Assembly (NCBI GenBank): GCA_900757615.1
Contig: CAAEON010000025.1
Location: forward strand, 1 to 11,999
Reading direction: 5' to 3'
DNA: 11,999 bases
DNA from: an uncultured Collinsella sp.
GTDB taxonomy: Bacteria > Actinomycetota > Coriobacteriia > Coriobacteriales > Coriobacteriaceae
Shown piece after piece: positions 5,940 through 11,999 of the stretch (its first letter is position 1; each line of letters opens with the position of its first letter). The notes beneath the pieces were generated by a model. It did no database searches. It saw only the letters and a program-made list of their open reading frames with translations, and was not told the origin of the DNA. A program made the position numbers and the translations under genes.

Positions 5940-7268
5940 CTATGGCATTTCTTTTAGCAGACCCGCCATATATAGGGGCAAATACAATATCGCCTTTCCA
6001 TCCACCACGTTGTCCCGGTGAAGCACGACCGCCCGAGCCAATCCATAGTTTTCAACGCTCATCAGGCGATCGAGGGCAACGTGCTTTGTGCTGTACCTAC
6101 CCGATTTGACCTCGACAGGCAAAACGACGGGACTCCGCTTATCCTCGATAATAAAATCGACTTCTCCAACCTTGGCCGCGTTAAAGTAGAACAACGAAGA
6201 GTAGCCGCATGCGCGCAGCTCCTGGGCGACCGCATTCTCAAAAGCCTGCCCAAAGTTAATCGATTCTCGCTGCGCAACAATGGCCTCGACATCAGCGGGA
6301 GAAAAAGTAGAGAACAGCAACCCCACATCGCTCAGGTAAAACTTGAAAAAACTGTCTTCCCGCGAAAGACCCAAGGGGAACACGGGCTCGCTCACCCTCT
6401 TAACCGGGATCGCAACGCCCGCATTAACAAGCCAGTCAAAATCAGGCTGCAAATCCAAAAATCGTTTCCGCTTGTCTATCCCGGTAACGAGAAAGCGCTT
6501 GTTCTCTTTATTGAGCTGCGCGGGCATGGCATCGTAGATCGTCCTGATCCGTTGAGCATGCGCGGGGGCTTCCGCGTACCGTGCGATATCTGCGCGATAT
6601 GCTTCGAGAATGCCCTGCTGACGAGCGCGCATCGCCTGTGTATCATGAGTTGAGACGAACAGCTGAACGGCCTCAGGCATGCCACCCACAAGGACATACC
6701 GATAATACGTCTCGATCAACCGTTCATGAATAAACGGAGGCACTTGTTCCCGTTTGCGATAACAGGCACGAACGACATCCCACAACGATTCGTCGACTCC
6801 CAGAGCCCAGGAGAATTCCTCGAAATCCATGGGAAACATCTCGAGGATATCGATAGTACCTACCGGCAACGACCGAAAATGAAACGCCTCGATCCCGAGC
6901 ATGGAGCCGGAGTAGATAACATCGAAACGATCGTCTTGCGCAAGATAACGCATCCAGGTGATGGCGTCTCCGCAACGCTGCACCTCATCAAAAAACAGAA
7001 GAGTCTTTGTATCCGAAGCGATGGGCGATGAAGCCAGTGCGGTGATTCTCACAATGAGGTCATCGAGACTCCTTGCCTCCCCTATGAGCTCGACCGCGTC
7101 GGGCCTCTCCACGAAGTCGATTTTCAGGAAGCTTCTATAGTTGTCACGAGCGAACTGCTCGACAGCGCTTGTTTTGCCAACTTGTCGAGCACCGGTAATA
7201 AGCAGTCCCTGCCCGGTTTTAGTCTGTTTCCAGCTTTCAATTTTCTCGATTATTTTACGTTTGAGCAT
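5940..7268 (-). CDS. AAA-type ATP-binding protein with DUF4143-like C-terminal domain
   Basis: This 442-aa protein fits the common prokaryotic family with an N-terminal AAA_14-type ATPase and a C-terminal DUF4143 domain, whose cellular role is mostly unknown. The Walker A motif is GARQVGKT (26-33, then S34) and Walker B is LLFFDE (90-95), with a sensor-like YSGSML at 119-124. The C-terminal part has FKFYLSDVGLLFS (308-320), GQAFENAVAQEL (340-351) and the spaced acidic/lysine residues GEVDF (368-372) and PVEVKSG (384-390). D371, E386 and K388 form a pattern like PD-(D/E)xK nucleases, which has been noted for this domain; activity is unproven. AAGGAG 7 nt upstream supports ATG 7268. The gene stands alone, is visibly AT-richer than its neighbours, has an AT-rich promoter region, and lies between two 53-bp direct repeats, all pointing to acquisition by transfer. 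No transposase, toxin or restriction gene is next to it. The frame is intact and of normal family length. Confidence 0.85.
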   Translation of the reverse strand: MLKRKIIEKIESWKQTKTGQGLLITGARQVGKTSAVEQFARDNYRSFLKIDFVERPDAVELIGEARSLDDLIVRITALASSPIASDTKTLLFFDEVQRCGDAITWMRYLAQDDRFDVIYSGSMLGIEAFHFRSLPVGTIDILEMFPMDFEEFSWALGVDESLWDVVRACYRKREQVPPFIHERLIETYYRYVLVGGMPEAVQLFVSTHDTQAMRARQQGILEAYRADIARYAEAPAHAQRIRTIYDAMPAQLNKENKRFLVTGIDKRKRFLDLQPDFDWLVNAGVAIPVKRVSEPVFPLGLSREDSFFKFYLSDVGLLFSTFSPADVEAIVAQRESINFGQAFENAVAQELRACGYSSLFYFNAAKVGEVDFIIEDKRSPVVLPVEVKSGRYSTKHVALDRLMSVENYGLARAVVLHRDNVVDGKAILYLPLYMAGLLKEMP

Positions 7269-7308
7269 ACCTGACTCCTTTTGCCTATTTTAGCTGGGAT
7301 AACTGCAA

Positions 7309-7356
7309 AATTCCAATTGAGTTTTTATATATTTCAACACAATCTCGATTGGAATT
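7309..7356 (-). promoter_or_regulatory. AT-rich promoter region of the ATPase gene within a 13-bp inverted repeat
   Basis: The arms AATTCCAATTGAG (7309-7321) and CTCGATTGGAATT (7344-7356) match at 12 of 13 positions around a 22-nt AT-rich centre. On the minus strand that centre contains TATATA/TATAAA, a reasonable -10 box, and TTCCAA in the distal arm lies 17 bp upstream of TATATA as a weak -35. An inverted repeat bracketing a core promoter is typical of an operator for a dimeric repressor, or the RNA could fold into a long stem in the leader. Promoter strength and start site are guesses. Confidence 0.5.
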
Positions 7357-7442
7357 GACCTTTATTGAACATTTTTTAGGAAACGTTGATCGAATTTCCA
7401 ACAACAGGCGGGGGCCTTGACCAACCCGTCTCTCAAGAAGAG

Positions 7443-7504
7443 CCCCCCCCCGCAAAGAGTGTCCCCCGCGACCAGTCGTTTAAGAACGTCCCCGATGACT
7501 ACCC
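7443..7504. repeat. GTCCCC repeat, right copy of the ATPase-flanking direct repeat
   Basis: Positions 7452-7504 repeat 5867-5919 in the same direction with 3 differences in 53 bp. A C9 run (7443-7451) abuts the copy, preceded by AAGAAGAG, which resembles the AAGAACG that starts a GTCCCC unit, so a further degenerate unit may precede it. The copies start 1585 bp apart and enclose the entire ATPase gene and its promoter. Confidence 0.85.
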
Positions 7505-7628
7505 GCGGATGAAAATGGGCCATGTGTCCCAGTTGTGGAGACTCGTTGAGCCGTCTGGGTATCGTGAAAGATCGCGCACTCCCCCATCATCAAAAGTGAC
7601 ACACGCTACCAGTTGATGGGAGGCAGCC
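7505..7628. other. Leader region of the zinc-ribbon/SPFH operon
   Basis: This stretch lies between the right direct repeat and the first operon gene. It must contain or lie downstream of the operon promoter, but I see no convincing -35/-10 pair, only weak candidates. Imperfect pairing of AGAC with GTCT around 7540-7557 is possible. GGGAGG at 7618-7623 is the ribosome site of the gene starting at 7629. No coding frame here looks real. Confidence 0.4.
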
Positions 7629-8366
7629 ATGGGCTTCTTTGACAAGATGTTCGAGAAGAAAGAGTGCGCGATTTGCGGTACCGAGCTGGGACTTCTAGGT
7701 AAGACAAAAATCAATGAAGGCTACCTGTGCAAAGAGTGCGCCGGCAAACTCTCCCCCTACTTCCACGGCTATCGCTCCAGCACCGCGGACGATATCCGTG
7801 AGCAACTCGCCTACCGCGAGGCCAACGCCGAGCGCCTGTCTTCGTTCAACCCCACGCGCACGCTTTCTGCCGGGCGCACCAATATTATGCTCGATGAGGA
7901 CGCGGGCCTGCTGATCATCACTTCGCAGAGCCGCTGGCGCGACGCCAATCCCGACATCATCGAATTCTCGCAGGTACTCGGCTGCGATATGGATATCGAC
8001 GAGCATCGCACCGAGATCTATCGCGAGACCAAGGACGGCGAACGCGAGAGCTACAACCCGCCGCGTTATGACCTGGATTACGACTTTAATCTGACCATCC
8101 ACGTCAACACGCCGTACTTTACCGAGATCAACCTGCGCGTGAACGACTCCACCATCGATCAGCGCGGCTCCATCGAATATCGCGAGGCCAAGCGCCAGGC
8201 AACCGAGGTTCGCGACGCGCTGGTGCAGCTGCGTCAGGAAACGCGCGACAGCGTCGTGGCCGCCAAGGCCCCCAAGACCGCGGTCACCTGCCCCTTCTGC
8301 GGCGCAACCACCATTCCCGATGCCAGTGGGCGCTGCGAATACTGCGGCGGCGCCATCGGCGCATAG
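7629..8366 (+). CDS. DUF4428-type zinc-ribbon protein
   Basis: This is a 245-aa soluble protein with no signal peptide or membrane helix. The N-terminus MGFFDKMFEKKECAICG has the look of a DUF4428 domain, with cysteine pairs C13/C16 and C34/C37 followed by KLSP. The middle (about 50-215) is charged and beta-rich, with features such as DEDAGLLIITSQSRW (about 82-96), and is unfamiliar to me. The C-terminus carries a second zinc ribbon, C221/C224 and C236/C239 (CPFCG and CEYCGG). The start is set by GGGAGG 5 nt upstream of ATG 7629. It is the first gene of a probable operon, 24 bp before the next zinc-ribbon gene. Sharing terminal zinc ribbons with both genes that follow suggests they assemble together, perhaps at the membrane. 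Biochemical function is unknown; an adaptor role is inference. Confidence 0.8.
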   Translation: MGFFDKMFEKKECAICGTELGLLGKTKINEGYLCKECAGKLSPYFHGYRSSTADDIREQLAYREANAERLSSFNPTRTLSAGRTNIMLDEDAGLLIITSQSRWRDANPDIIEFSQVLGCDMDIDEHRTEIYRETKDGERESYNPPRYDLDYDFNLTIHVNTPYFTEINLRVNDSTIDQRGSIEYREAKRQATEVRDALVQLRQETRDSVVAAKAPKTAVTCPFCGATTIPDASGRCEYCGGAIGA

Positions 8367-8390
8367 CCCCCGGCACGGAAAGGACCGATC

Positions 8391-9713
8391 ATGGCCTTCG
8401 AGAGCGTTAACTATCAGTGCCCTGCCTGCGGTGGCCCCTTGCATTTTGCCAGCGCCGAGCAAAAGCTCGTCTGTGACTACTGCGACTCGCGCTTTGAAGT
8501 CGAAGAAGTCGAGGCCCTCTATCGCGAGCGCCAGGACAAGGCCGACGCCAAAGCCGATGCGGCAGCCACAACACCCAAGCCCGTCGCCGACGACGCGGTG
8601 CAGGAGCTTGCCCAAAACGCCGGCTACATCTGCTCGTCGTGCGGCGCCGAACTCGTGTCCGACGGCACCGTCGCCGTCACCACCTGCCCGTACTGCGGCA
8701 ACTCCGCCGTGGCGCCCGGCCAGCTCTCTGGCGACTTCTCGCCCGACCTGGTGATTCCGTTTAAGCTCGGGCACGACGACGTCACGGCCGCACTCAAGGA
8801 ACACTACAAGGGCAAGATCTTGCTGCCCAAGAGCTTTATCACCGGCAACCACATCGACGAGGTCCAAGGTGTCTACGTGCCGTTTTGGCTCTACGGCGCC
8901 CGCATTGACGGCGAAGTGCACTTTGACGCGACCAACGAGACCGTGACCGAGGAATCCGACCGCACCGTCACGACCACCGACCACTACGATGCCTATCGCA
9001 AGGGCAATATCTCGTTTAAGCGCGTGCCCGTCGATGGATCGTCCAAGATGCCCGACGGCCACATGGACGCCATCGAGCCGTTTGACTACGACGCACTGCG
9101 TCCGTTCTCGGTCGCATATATGCCCGGCTACATCGCCAACCGTTACGACGAGGACTGCGAGACCTGCAAGGCGCGCGCCGAGCGCCGTATGGAAGAAAGC
9201 ACGATCTCGGCCCTGCGCGAGACCGTCGTCGACGAGTATGACGACGCCACGGTCGAAAGCAAGCAGCTCGACTACACCTGGGAAGACAGCGACTACGCCC
9301 TGTTTCCCGTCTGGATGCTCTCTACCTCGTGGAACGGCAAGAACTACCTGTTTGCCATGAACGGCCAGACCGGCCGCTTGGTCGGCGAGCTTCCCTGCTC
9401 CAAGCCCAAGCTCGCCATCGCCTCGGTGCTGTTCTTTGCAATCGGATTTGTCCTCTCCCAAATCCTCTTCATGGGCGAGAACGCCTTCGATCCGGACTAC
9501 CTCACCTTTGATGTCGAGGGCATCCTCATCAACATCGTTGCGCCGCTGATCATCGTGATTATCGGAGACGTGCTACTGGTAGGCCAGCTCAAGACGGCCA
9601 ACGAGGCCACCCACGCCGACGAGTACTGCGGCGAGCTCGACCTGACCGAGAAGCACGACACCTTCAGCCACACCGAGACCACCGTTGTCATGAAAGACGA
9701 CAAGGACGACTAA
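8391..9713 (+). CDS. Zinc-ribbon membrane protein, YdjG-like
   Basis: This 440-aa protein begins with two TFIIB-like zinc ribbons: C10/C13 with C28/C31 (CPACGG and CDYCDSRF) and C81/C84 with C99/C102 (CSSCG and CPYCGN), joined by an Ala/Lys-rich charged linker (about 45-75). A conserved-looking domain follows (about 118-330, with VIPFKLGHDD, VYVPFWLYGA and YALFPVWMLSTSWNGKNYLFAMNGQTG). Two hydrophobic helices lie at about 339-361 and 377-399, then a charged tail. The order of zinc ribbons, FPVW-type domain and membrane helices resembles B. subtilis YdjG, which works with YdjH, YdjI and PspA in a membrane-associated complex. That comparison is from memory of the family. GGAAAGGA just upstream supports ATG 8391. 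Its position, 24 bp after the DUF4428 gene and 48 bp before the SPFH gene, supports joint function. It is not a general transcription factor despite the ribbon type. Confidence 0.8.
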   Translation: MAFESVNYQCPACGGPLHFASAEQKLVCDYCDSRFEVEEVEALYRERQDKADAKADAAATTPKPVADDAVQELAQNAGYICSSCGAELVSDGTVAVTTCPYCGNSAVAPGQLSGDFSPDLVIPFKLGHDDVTAALKEHYKGKILLPKSFITGNHIDEVQGVYVPFWLYGARIDGEVHFDATNETVTEESDRTVTTTDHYDAYRKGNISFKRVPVDGSSKMPDGHMDAIEPFDYDALRPFSVAYMPGYIANRYDEDCETCKARAERRMEESTISALRETVVDEYDDATVESKQLDYTWEDSDYALFPVWMLSTSWNGKNYLFAMNGQTGRLVGELPCSKPKLAIASVLFFAIGFVLSQILFMGENAFDPDYLTFDVEGILINIVAPLIIVIIGDVLLVGQLKTANEATHADEYCGELDLTEKHDTFSHTETTVVMKDDKDD

Positions 9714-9761
9714 GCAATCCAACCAATACCGCCCGGCCTTTGACGAGAAAGGAAGATCACC

Positions 9762-10997
9762 ATGGGACTCTTGAAAGCTGGATTGGGAGCTGCCGGCGGC
9801 GTCATGGCCGACCAGTGGAAGGAATTTATCTACTGCGAATCGATGCCCGCTGACGTCTTGGCCTGCAAGGGCAGCAAACGTACCGGTGGCCGCAGCTCCA
9901 ACACGCGCGGCGAGGACAACGTCATCTCCAACGGCTCGGTCATCGCCGTCAACGACGGCCAGGGCATGCTCGTGGTGCAAAACGGCAAGATCATCGAAGT
10001 CGCGCTGGAGCCCGGCGAGTTCGTCTTTGACACCGGTAGCGAGCCGAGCGTCTTTAGCGGCAACCTGGTCGATTCCATCAAGGAGACCTTCGCCAATATA
10101 GGCAGCCGTTTTACCTTTGGCGGCGACGCGGGCAAGGACCAGCGCGTCTACTTCATCAACACCAAGGAGATCATCGGCAACAAGTACGGCACCGCCTCGC
10201 CCGTGCCCTTCCGCGTGGTCGATAACAACATTGGTCTGGACGTCGACATCTCCGTGCGATGCAACGGCGAGTATTCGTACCGCATCACCAACCCGCTGCT
10301 GTTCTACACCAACGTATGCGGCAACGTGACCGATAGCTACACGCGCGATAAGATCGACAGCCAGCTTAAGTCCGAGCTGCTCACCGCCCTGCAGCCCGCC
10401 TTTGCCAAGATCTCGGAGATGGGCATCCGCTACAGCGCCATCCCCGGCCACACCACCGAGCTCGCCCGCGCGCTCAACGAGGTCCTCTCTGCCGACTGGC
10501 GTGACCTGCGCGGCGTCGAGATCGTGAGCTTTGGCGTCAACTCCATCGCCGCCTCGCAAGAGGACGAGCAGATGATCAAGGACCTGCAGAAGGCCGCGGT
10601 CATGCGCGATCCCACCATGGCGGCCGCCAACATCGCCAGTGCCCAGAGCGACGCGATGCGCGCGGCAGCCGCCAACCCCAACGGCGCGATGGCCGGCTTT
10701 ATGGGCATGGGCATGGCAGGTGGCATGGGCGGCATGAACGCCAGCCAGCTGTTCGCCGCCGGCCAGGCACAGCAGCAGGCCGCCCCGCAGCCGGCTCCGG
10801 CACCCGCCCCGGCTCCTGCCGCCGCACCTGCGGCTGGCGCATGGACCTGCAGCTGCGGCGCCACCAACACCGGCAAGTTCTGCTCCGAGTGCGGCAGTCC
10901 CGCACCCGCCCCGGCGCCGGCCAAGTGGTTCTGCCCCAACTGCGGTAGCGAAAACGGCGGCAAGTTCTGCAGCAACTGCGGAACGCCTAGGCCCTAA
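9762..10997 (+). CDS. SPFH-domain protein with two C-terminal zinc ribbons, YdjI-like
   Basis: This 411-aa protein has an N-terminal SPFH (band 7) domain of the 'virion core protein' or YdjI subfamily (about 15-265): QWKEFIYCESMPADVL near the start, GSVIAVNDGQGMLVVQNGKI (58-77), EPGEFVFDTG (83-92) and GVEIVSFGVNSI (251-262). A helical stretch (265-305) is followed by a Met/Gly-rich segment (about 310-325), a Gln/Pro/Ala linker (336-360) and two zinc ribbons, C363/C365 with C374/C377 and C391/C394 with C403/C406. The first ribbon begins CSC rather than CxxC. SPFH proteins oligomerise at membranes, and in B. subtilis YdjI is tied to PspA and envelope stress. There is no strong transmembrane segment, so membrane contact probably runs through the helical face or the membrane protein encoded just upstream. 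AAAGGAAG upstream supports ATG 9762. No pspA homolog is in the window. Confidence 0.85.
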   Translation: MGLLKAGLGAAGGVMADQWKEFIYCESMPADVLACKGSKRTGGRSSNTRGEDNVISNGSVIAVNDGQGMLVVQNGKIIEVALEPGEFVFDTGSEPSVFSGNLVDSIKETFANIGSRFTFGGDAGKDQRVYFINTKEIIGNKYGTASPVPFRVVDNNIGLDVDISVRCNGEYSYRITNPLLFYTNVCGNVTDSYTRDKIDSQLKSELLTALQPAFAKISEMGIRYSAIPGHTTELARALNEVLSADWRDLRGVEIVSFGVNSIAASQEDEQMIKDLQKAAVMRDPTMAAANIASAQSDAMRAAAANPNGAMAGFMGMGMAGGMGGMNASQLFAAGQAQQQAAPQPAPAPAPAPAAAPAAGAWTCSCGATNTGKFCSECGSPAPAPAPAKWFCPNCGSENGGKFCSNCGTPRP

Positions 10998-11016
10998 CCC
11001 CTTTATCTGGTAATTG

Positions 11017-11048
11017 GCGGGGGATCCGCCACCCCCGCATTTGCTTCT
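11017..11048 (+). terminator. Hairpin between the SPFH and lipoprotein genes
   Basis: Arms GCGGGGG (11017-11023) and CCCCCGC (11032-11038) with an 8-nt loop are followed by ATTTGCTTCT, only moderately T-rich. A competing GGCGG/CCGCC pairing is possible. It may be a partial terminator or mRNA-stability element, so the lipoprotein could be expressed at a different level from the three genes upstream. Confidence 0.45.
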
Positions 11049-11077
11049 ATGGGTTTTCACACAAGAAGGAGGACACC

Positions 11078-11917
11078 ATGAAGACAACGTTCAAAAAGTC
11101 CGCACTCGCATTTCTGACATGCGTCTTGGCGCTCGCCTTTGCCCTCACGGGCTGCAGCGGCGGCAAAGACCCCAAGGCCAACTTTGTCGGCAGCTGGAAG
11201 CTCTCGGGTGGAACCACGGAGGGCGAAGAGCTGACCGATGAGTATATGGATATGTTCGAGGAATGGGGCATCAGCTGCATCTTGGTCCTGGACGAAGACG
11301 GCACGGGCAGCCTCGATTTGTTCTCCGAAGTTTCCGACCTAAAGTGGGAGGCCAAGGACGCTACCACCGCGAGTATCACCGTCGACAAGGAGACGACCGA
11401 CGTGAAGCTCGAGGACGGCAAGCTTGTCCTTGAGGACGGCGAGGACAAGCTCATCTTTAACAAGTCCGATAAGGACCTATCCGGTACCGTGAAGAAGGAT
11501 CGCGAGGCCGCCGAGAAGGAAGAGGAAGTCGAGGAGGCCGTCGAAGACGGCAATGTCCAGAGCGTCGAAATCTCCCCCGCCGTCACTGTCGCCGATGACG
11601 ACCTGTGCACCATCACCATCACCGAGAAGTTCCAGGACGACTGGGGCGACATCGGCTTTGTCGTCAACATCGTCAACAAGAGCGACAAGGACCTGACCTT
11701 CTACGCCCCCACCGGCAAGACAAACGTCAACGGCACCATGAAGGAAGCCTGGTTCTCGGCCCACCTGATGCCCGGCACCAACGCCACCGAAGAGTTCACC
11801 TTCTCGAAGGGCACGCTTGACAGCTTCGACAGCCTAGTCAACACGACCATCGGCATCGACGCCTACCTGACCGATTCCTACGAGGACGTCGCCTCTTACA
11901 GCGCAACCATCGCGTAA
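11078..11917 (+). CDS. Secreted lipoprotein with lipocalin-like N-terminal half, function unknown
   Basis: This 279-aa protein has a lipoprotein signal: positive N-terminus (K2, K6, K7), hydrophobic core (8-22) and lipobox LTGC with the lipidated cysteine at 26, then a short SGGKDPK linker. Residues 35-130 (NFVGSWKLSGG, VLDEDGTGSLDLFS, WEAKD, KLVLEDGEDKLIFNKS) look like the beta-strand pattern of small lipocalin-like lipoproteins common in intestinal Actinobacteria and Firmicutes. An acidic, probably coiled linker (about 140-158, many Glu) leads to a second beta-rich domain (about 160-279) including GFVVNIVNKSDKDLTFYAP. It is acidic and probably faces outward on the membrane. AAGGAGG about 7 nt upstream fixes ATG 11078. 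It lies 80 bp after the SPFH gene on the same strand with a hairpin between, so it may be the last gene of that operon or have its own control. Ligand and role are unknown. Confidence 0.8.
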   Translation: MKTTFKKSALAFLTCVLALAFALTGCSGGKDPKANFVGSWKLSGGTTEGEELTDEYMDMFEEWGISCILVLDEDGTGSLDLFSEVSDLKWEAKDATTASITVDKETTDVKLEDGKLVLEDGEDKLIFNKSDKDLSGTVKKDREAAEKEEEVEEAVEDGNVQSVEISPAVTVADDDLCTITITEKFQDDWGDIGFVVNIVNKSDKDLTFYAPTGKTNVNGTMKEAWFSAHLMPGTNATEEFTFSKGTLDSFDSLVNTTIGIDAYLTDSYEDVASYSATIA

Positions 11918-11934
11918 CGGCAGACACCGATAGC

Positions 11935-11999
11935 CGCGGATTGGCGGACACATCCGCGCACATGTCAGGCGGGGCCGCAGGAGATAATCCTGCGGCCCC
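11935..11999 (+). terminator. Paired hairpins at the operon end, probable terminator
   Basis: A first stem CGCGGAT (11935-11941)/ATCCGCG (11952-11958) is followed by a perfect 12-bp stem with arms 11971-11982 and 11988-11999 (GGGGCCGCAGGA and its complement) around the 5-nt loop GATAA. The window ends with the stem, so a following T run cannot be seen. Position 54 bp after the lipoprotein stop and stem strength make a terminator likely. Confidence 0.6.

Noticed and set aside
5697..5957. 86-codon plus-strand frame upstream of the LuxR-type gene
   Set aside because: It runs through the inverted repeats and GTCCCC repeats and into the ATPase 3' end, lacks a ribosome site, and resembles no protein family.
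7386..7616. 76-codon plus-strand frame before the zinc-ribbon operon
   Set aside because: It crosses the C9 run and the right direct repeat, has no good ribosome site, and its sequence follows from the repeat.
7695..9461. A 588-codon open frame on the minus strand opposite the zinc-ribbon genes
   Set aside because: It mirrors two well-supported plus-strand genes with zinc motifs and ribosome sites. Its composition (Gly/Val/Leu/Asp/His repeats) is typical of an antisense frame in high-GC DNA, and no domain is recognisable.
9573..11087. A 504-codon open frame on the minus strand opposite the SPFH gene
   Set aside because: It lies opposite a clear SPFH protein and has the same antisense composition with no recognisable motif.

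Overview
The window looks like a piece of a high-GC Gram-positive chromosome, most likely a member of the Coriobacteriia close to Collinsella. This rests on the strong G/C bias at third codon positions, the AAGGAGG-type ribosome sites, and a LuxR-type regulator whose N-terminal half is a bundle of membrane helices, an architecture abundant in that class. Short GTCCCC/AGGTGCC repeats also fit. The taxonomic call is inference; no rRNA or marker gene beyond pyrE is present.

Layout. (1) 1-824: pyrE (orotate phosphoribosyltransferase) on the minus strand, followed by a good intrinsic terminator. (2) 825-1261: a long divergent intergenic region with a TTGACA promoter candidate, a 23-codon ORF behind a perfect Shine-Dalgarno, and a strong hairpin, leading into (3) 1262-4030: a P-type ATPase of the MgtA magnesium type. 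(4) 4130-5673, minus strand, convergent with mgtA: a membrane-anchored LuxR-family regulator broken by an apparent one-base deletion in a T run. It has its own promoter and a G9 tract where its ribosome site should be. (5) 5738-7504: an accessory patch in which an AT-richer AAA/DUF4143-type ATPase gene (minus strand) sits between two 53-bp direct repeats differing at 3 positions. Nested inverted repeats lie outside it. (6) 7629-11917: a plus-strand run of four genes, probably one operon: a DUF4428-type zinc-ribbon protein, a zinc-ribbon membrane protein, an SPFH-domain protein with two C-terminal zinc ribbons, and a secreted lipoprotein. A perfect 12-bp hairpin closes the window.

How they fit together. 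pyrE is core pyrimidine biosynthesis and mgtA is magnesium uptake; they share only their upstream region. The four-gene cluster resembles part of the Bacillus subtilis ydjGHI set (zinc-ribbon membrane protein plus SPFH protein, linked there to PspA and envelope stress). I infer a membrane-associated scaffold whose partners carry six predicted zinc ribbons between them, with a lipoprotein outside the membrane. The repeat-flanked ATPase and the broken regulator mark 4.1-7.5 kb as the variable part of the window.

The points most worth a second look are the repeat-bounded ATPase cassette, the regulator's frameshift and G9 tract, the possible leader-peptide control of mgtA, and the zinc-ribbon/SPFH/lipoprotein operon.
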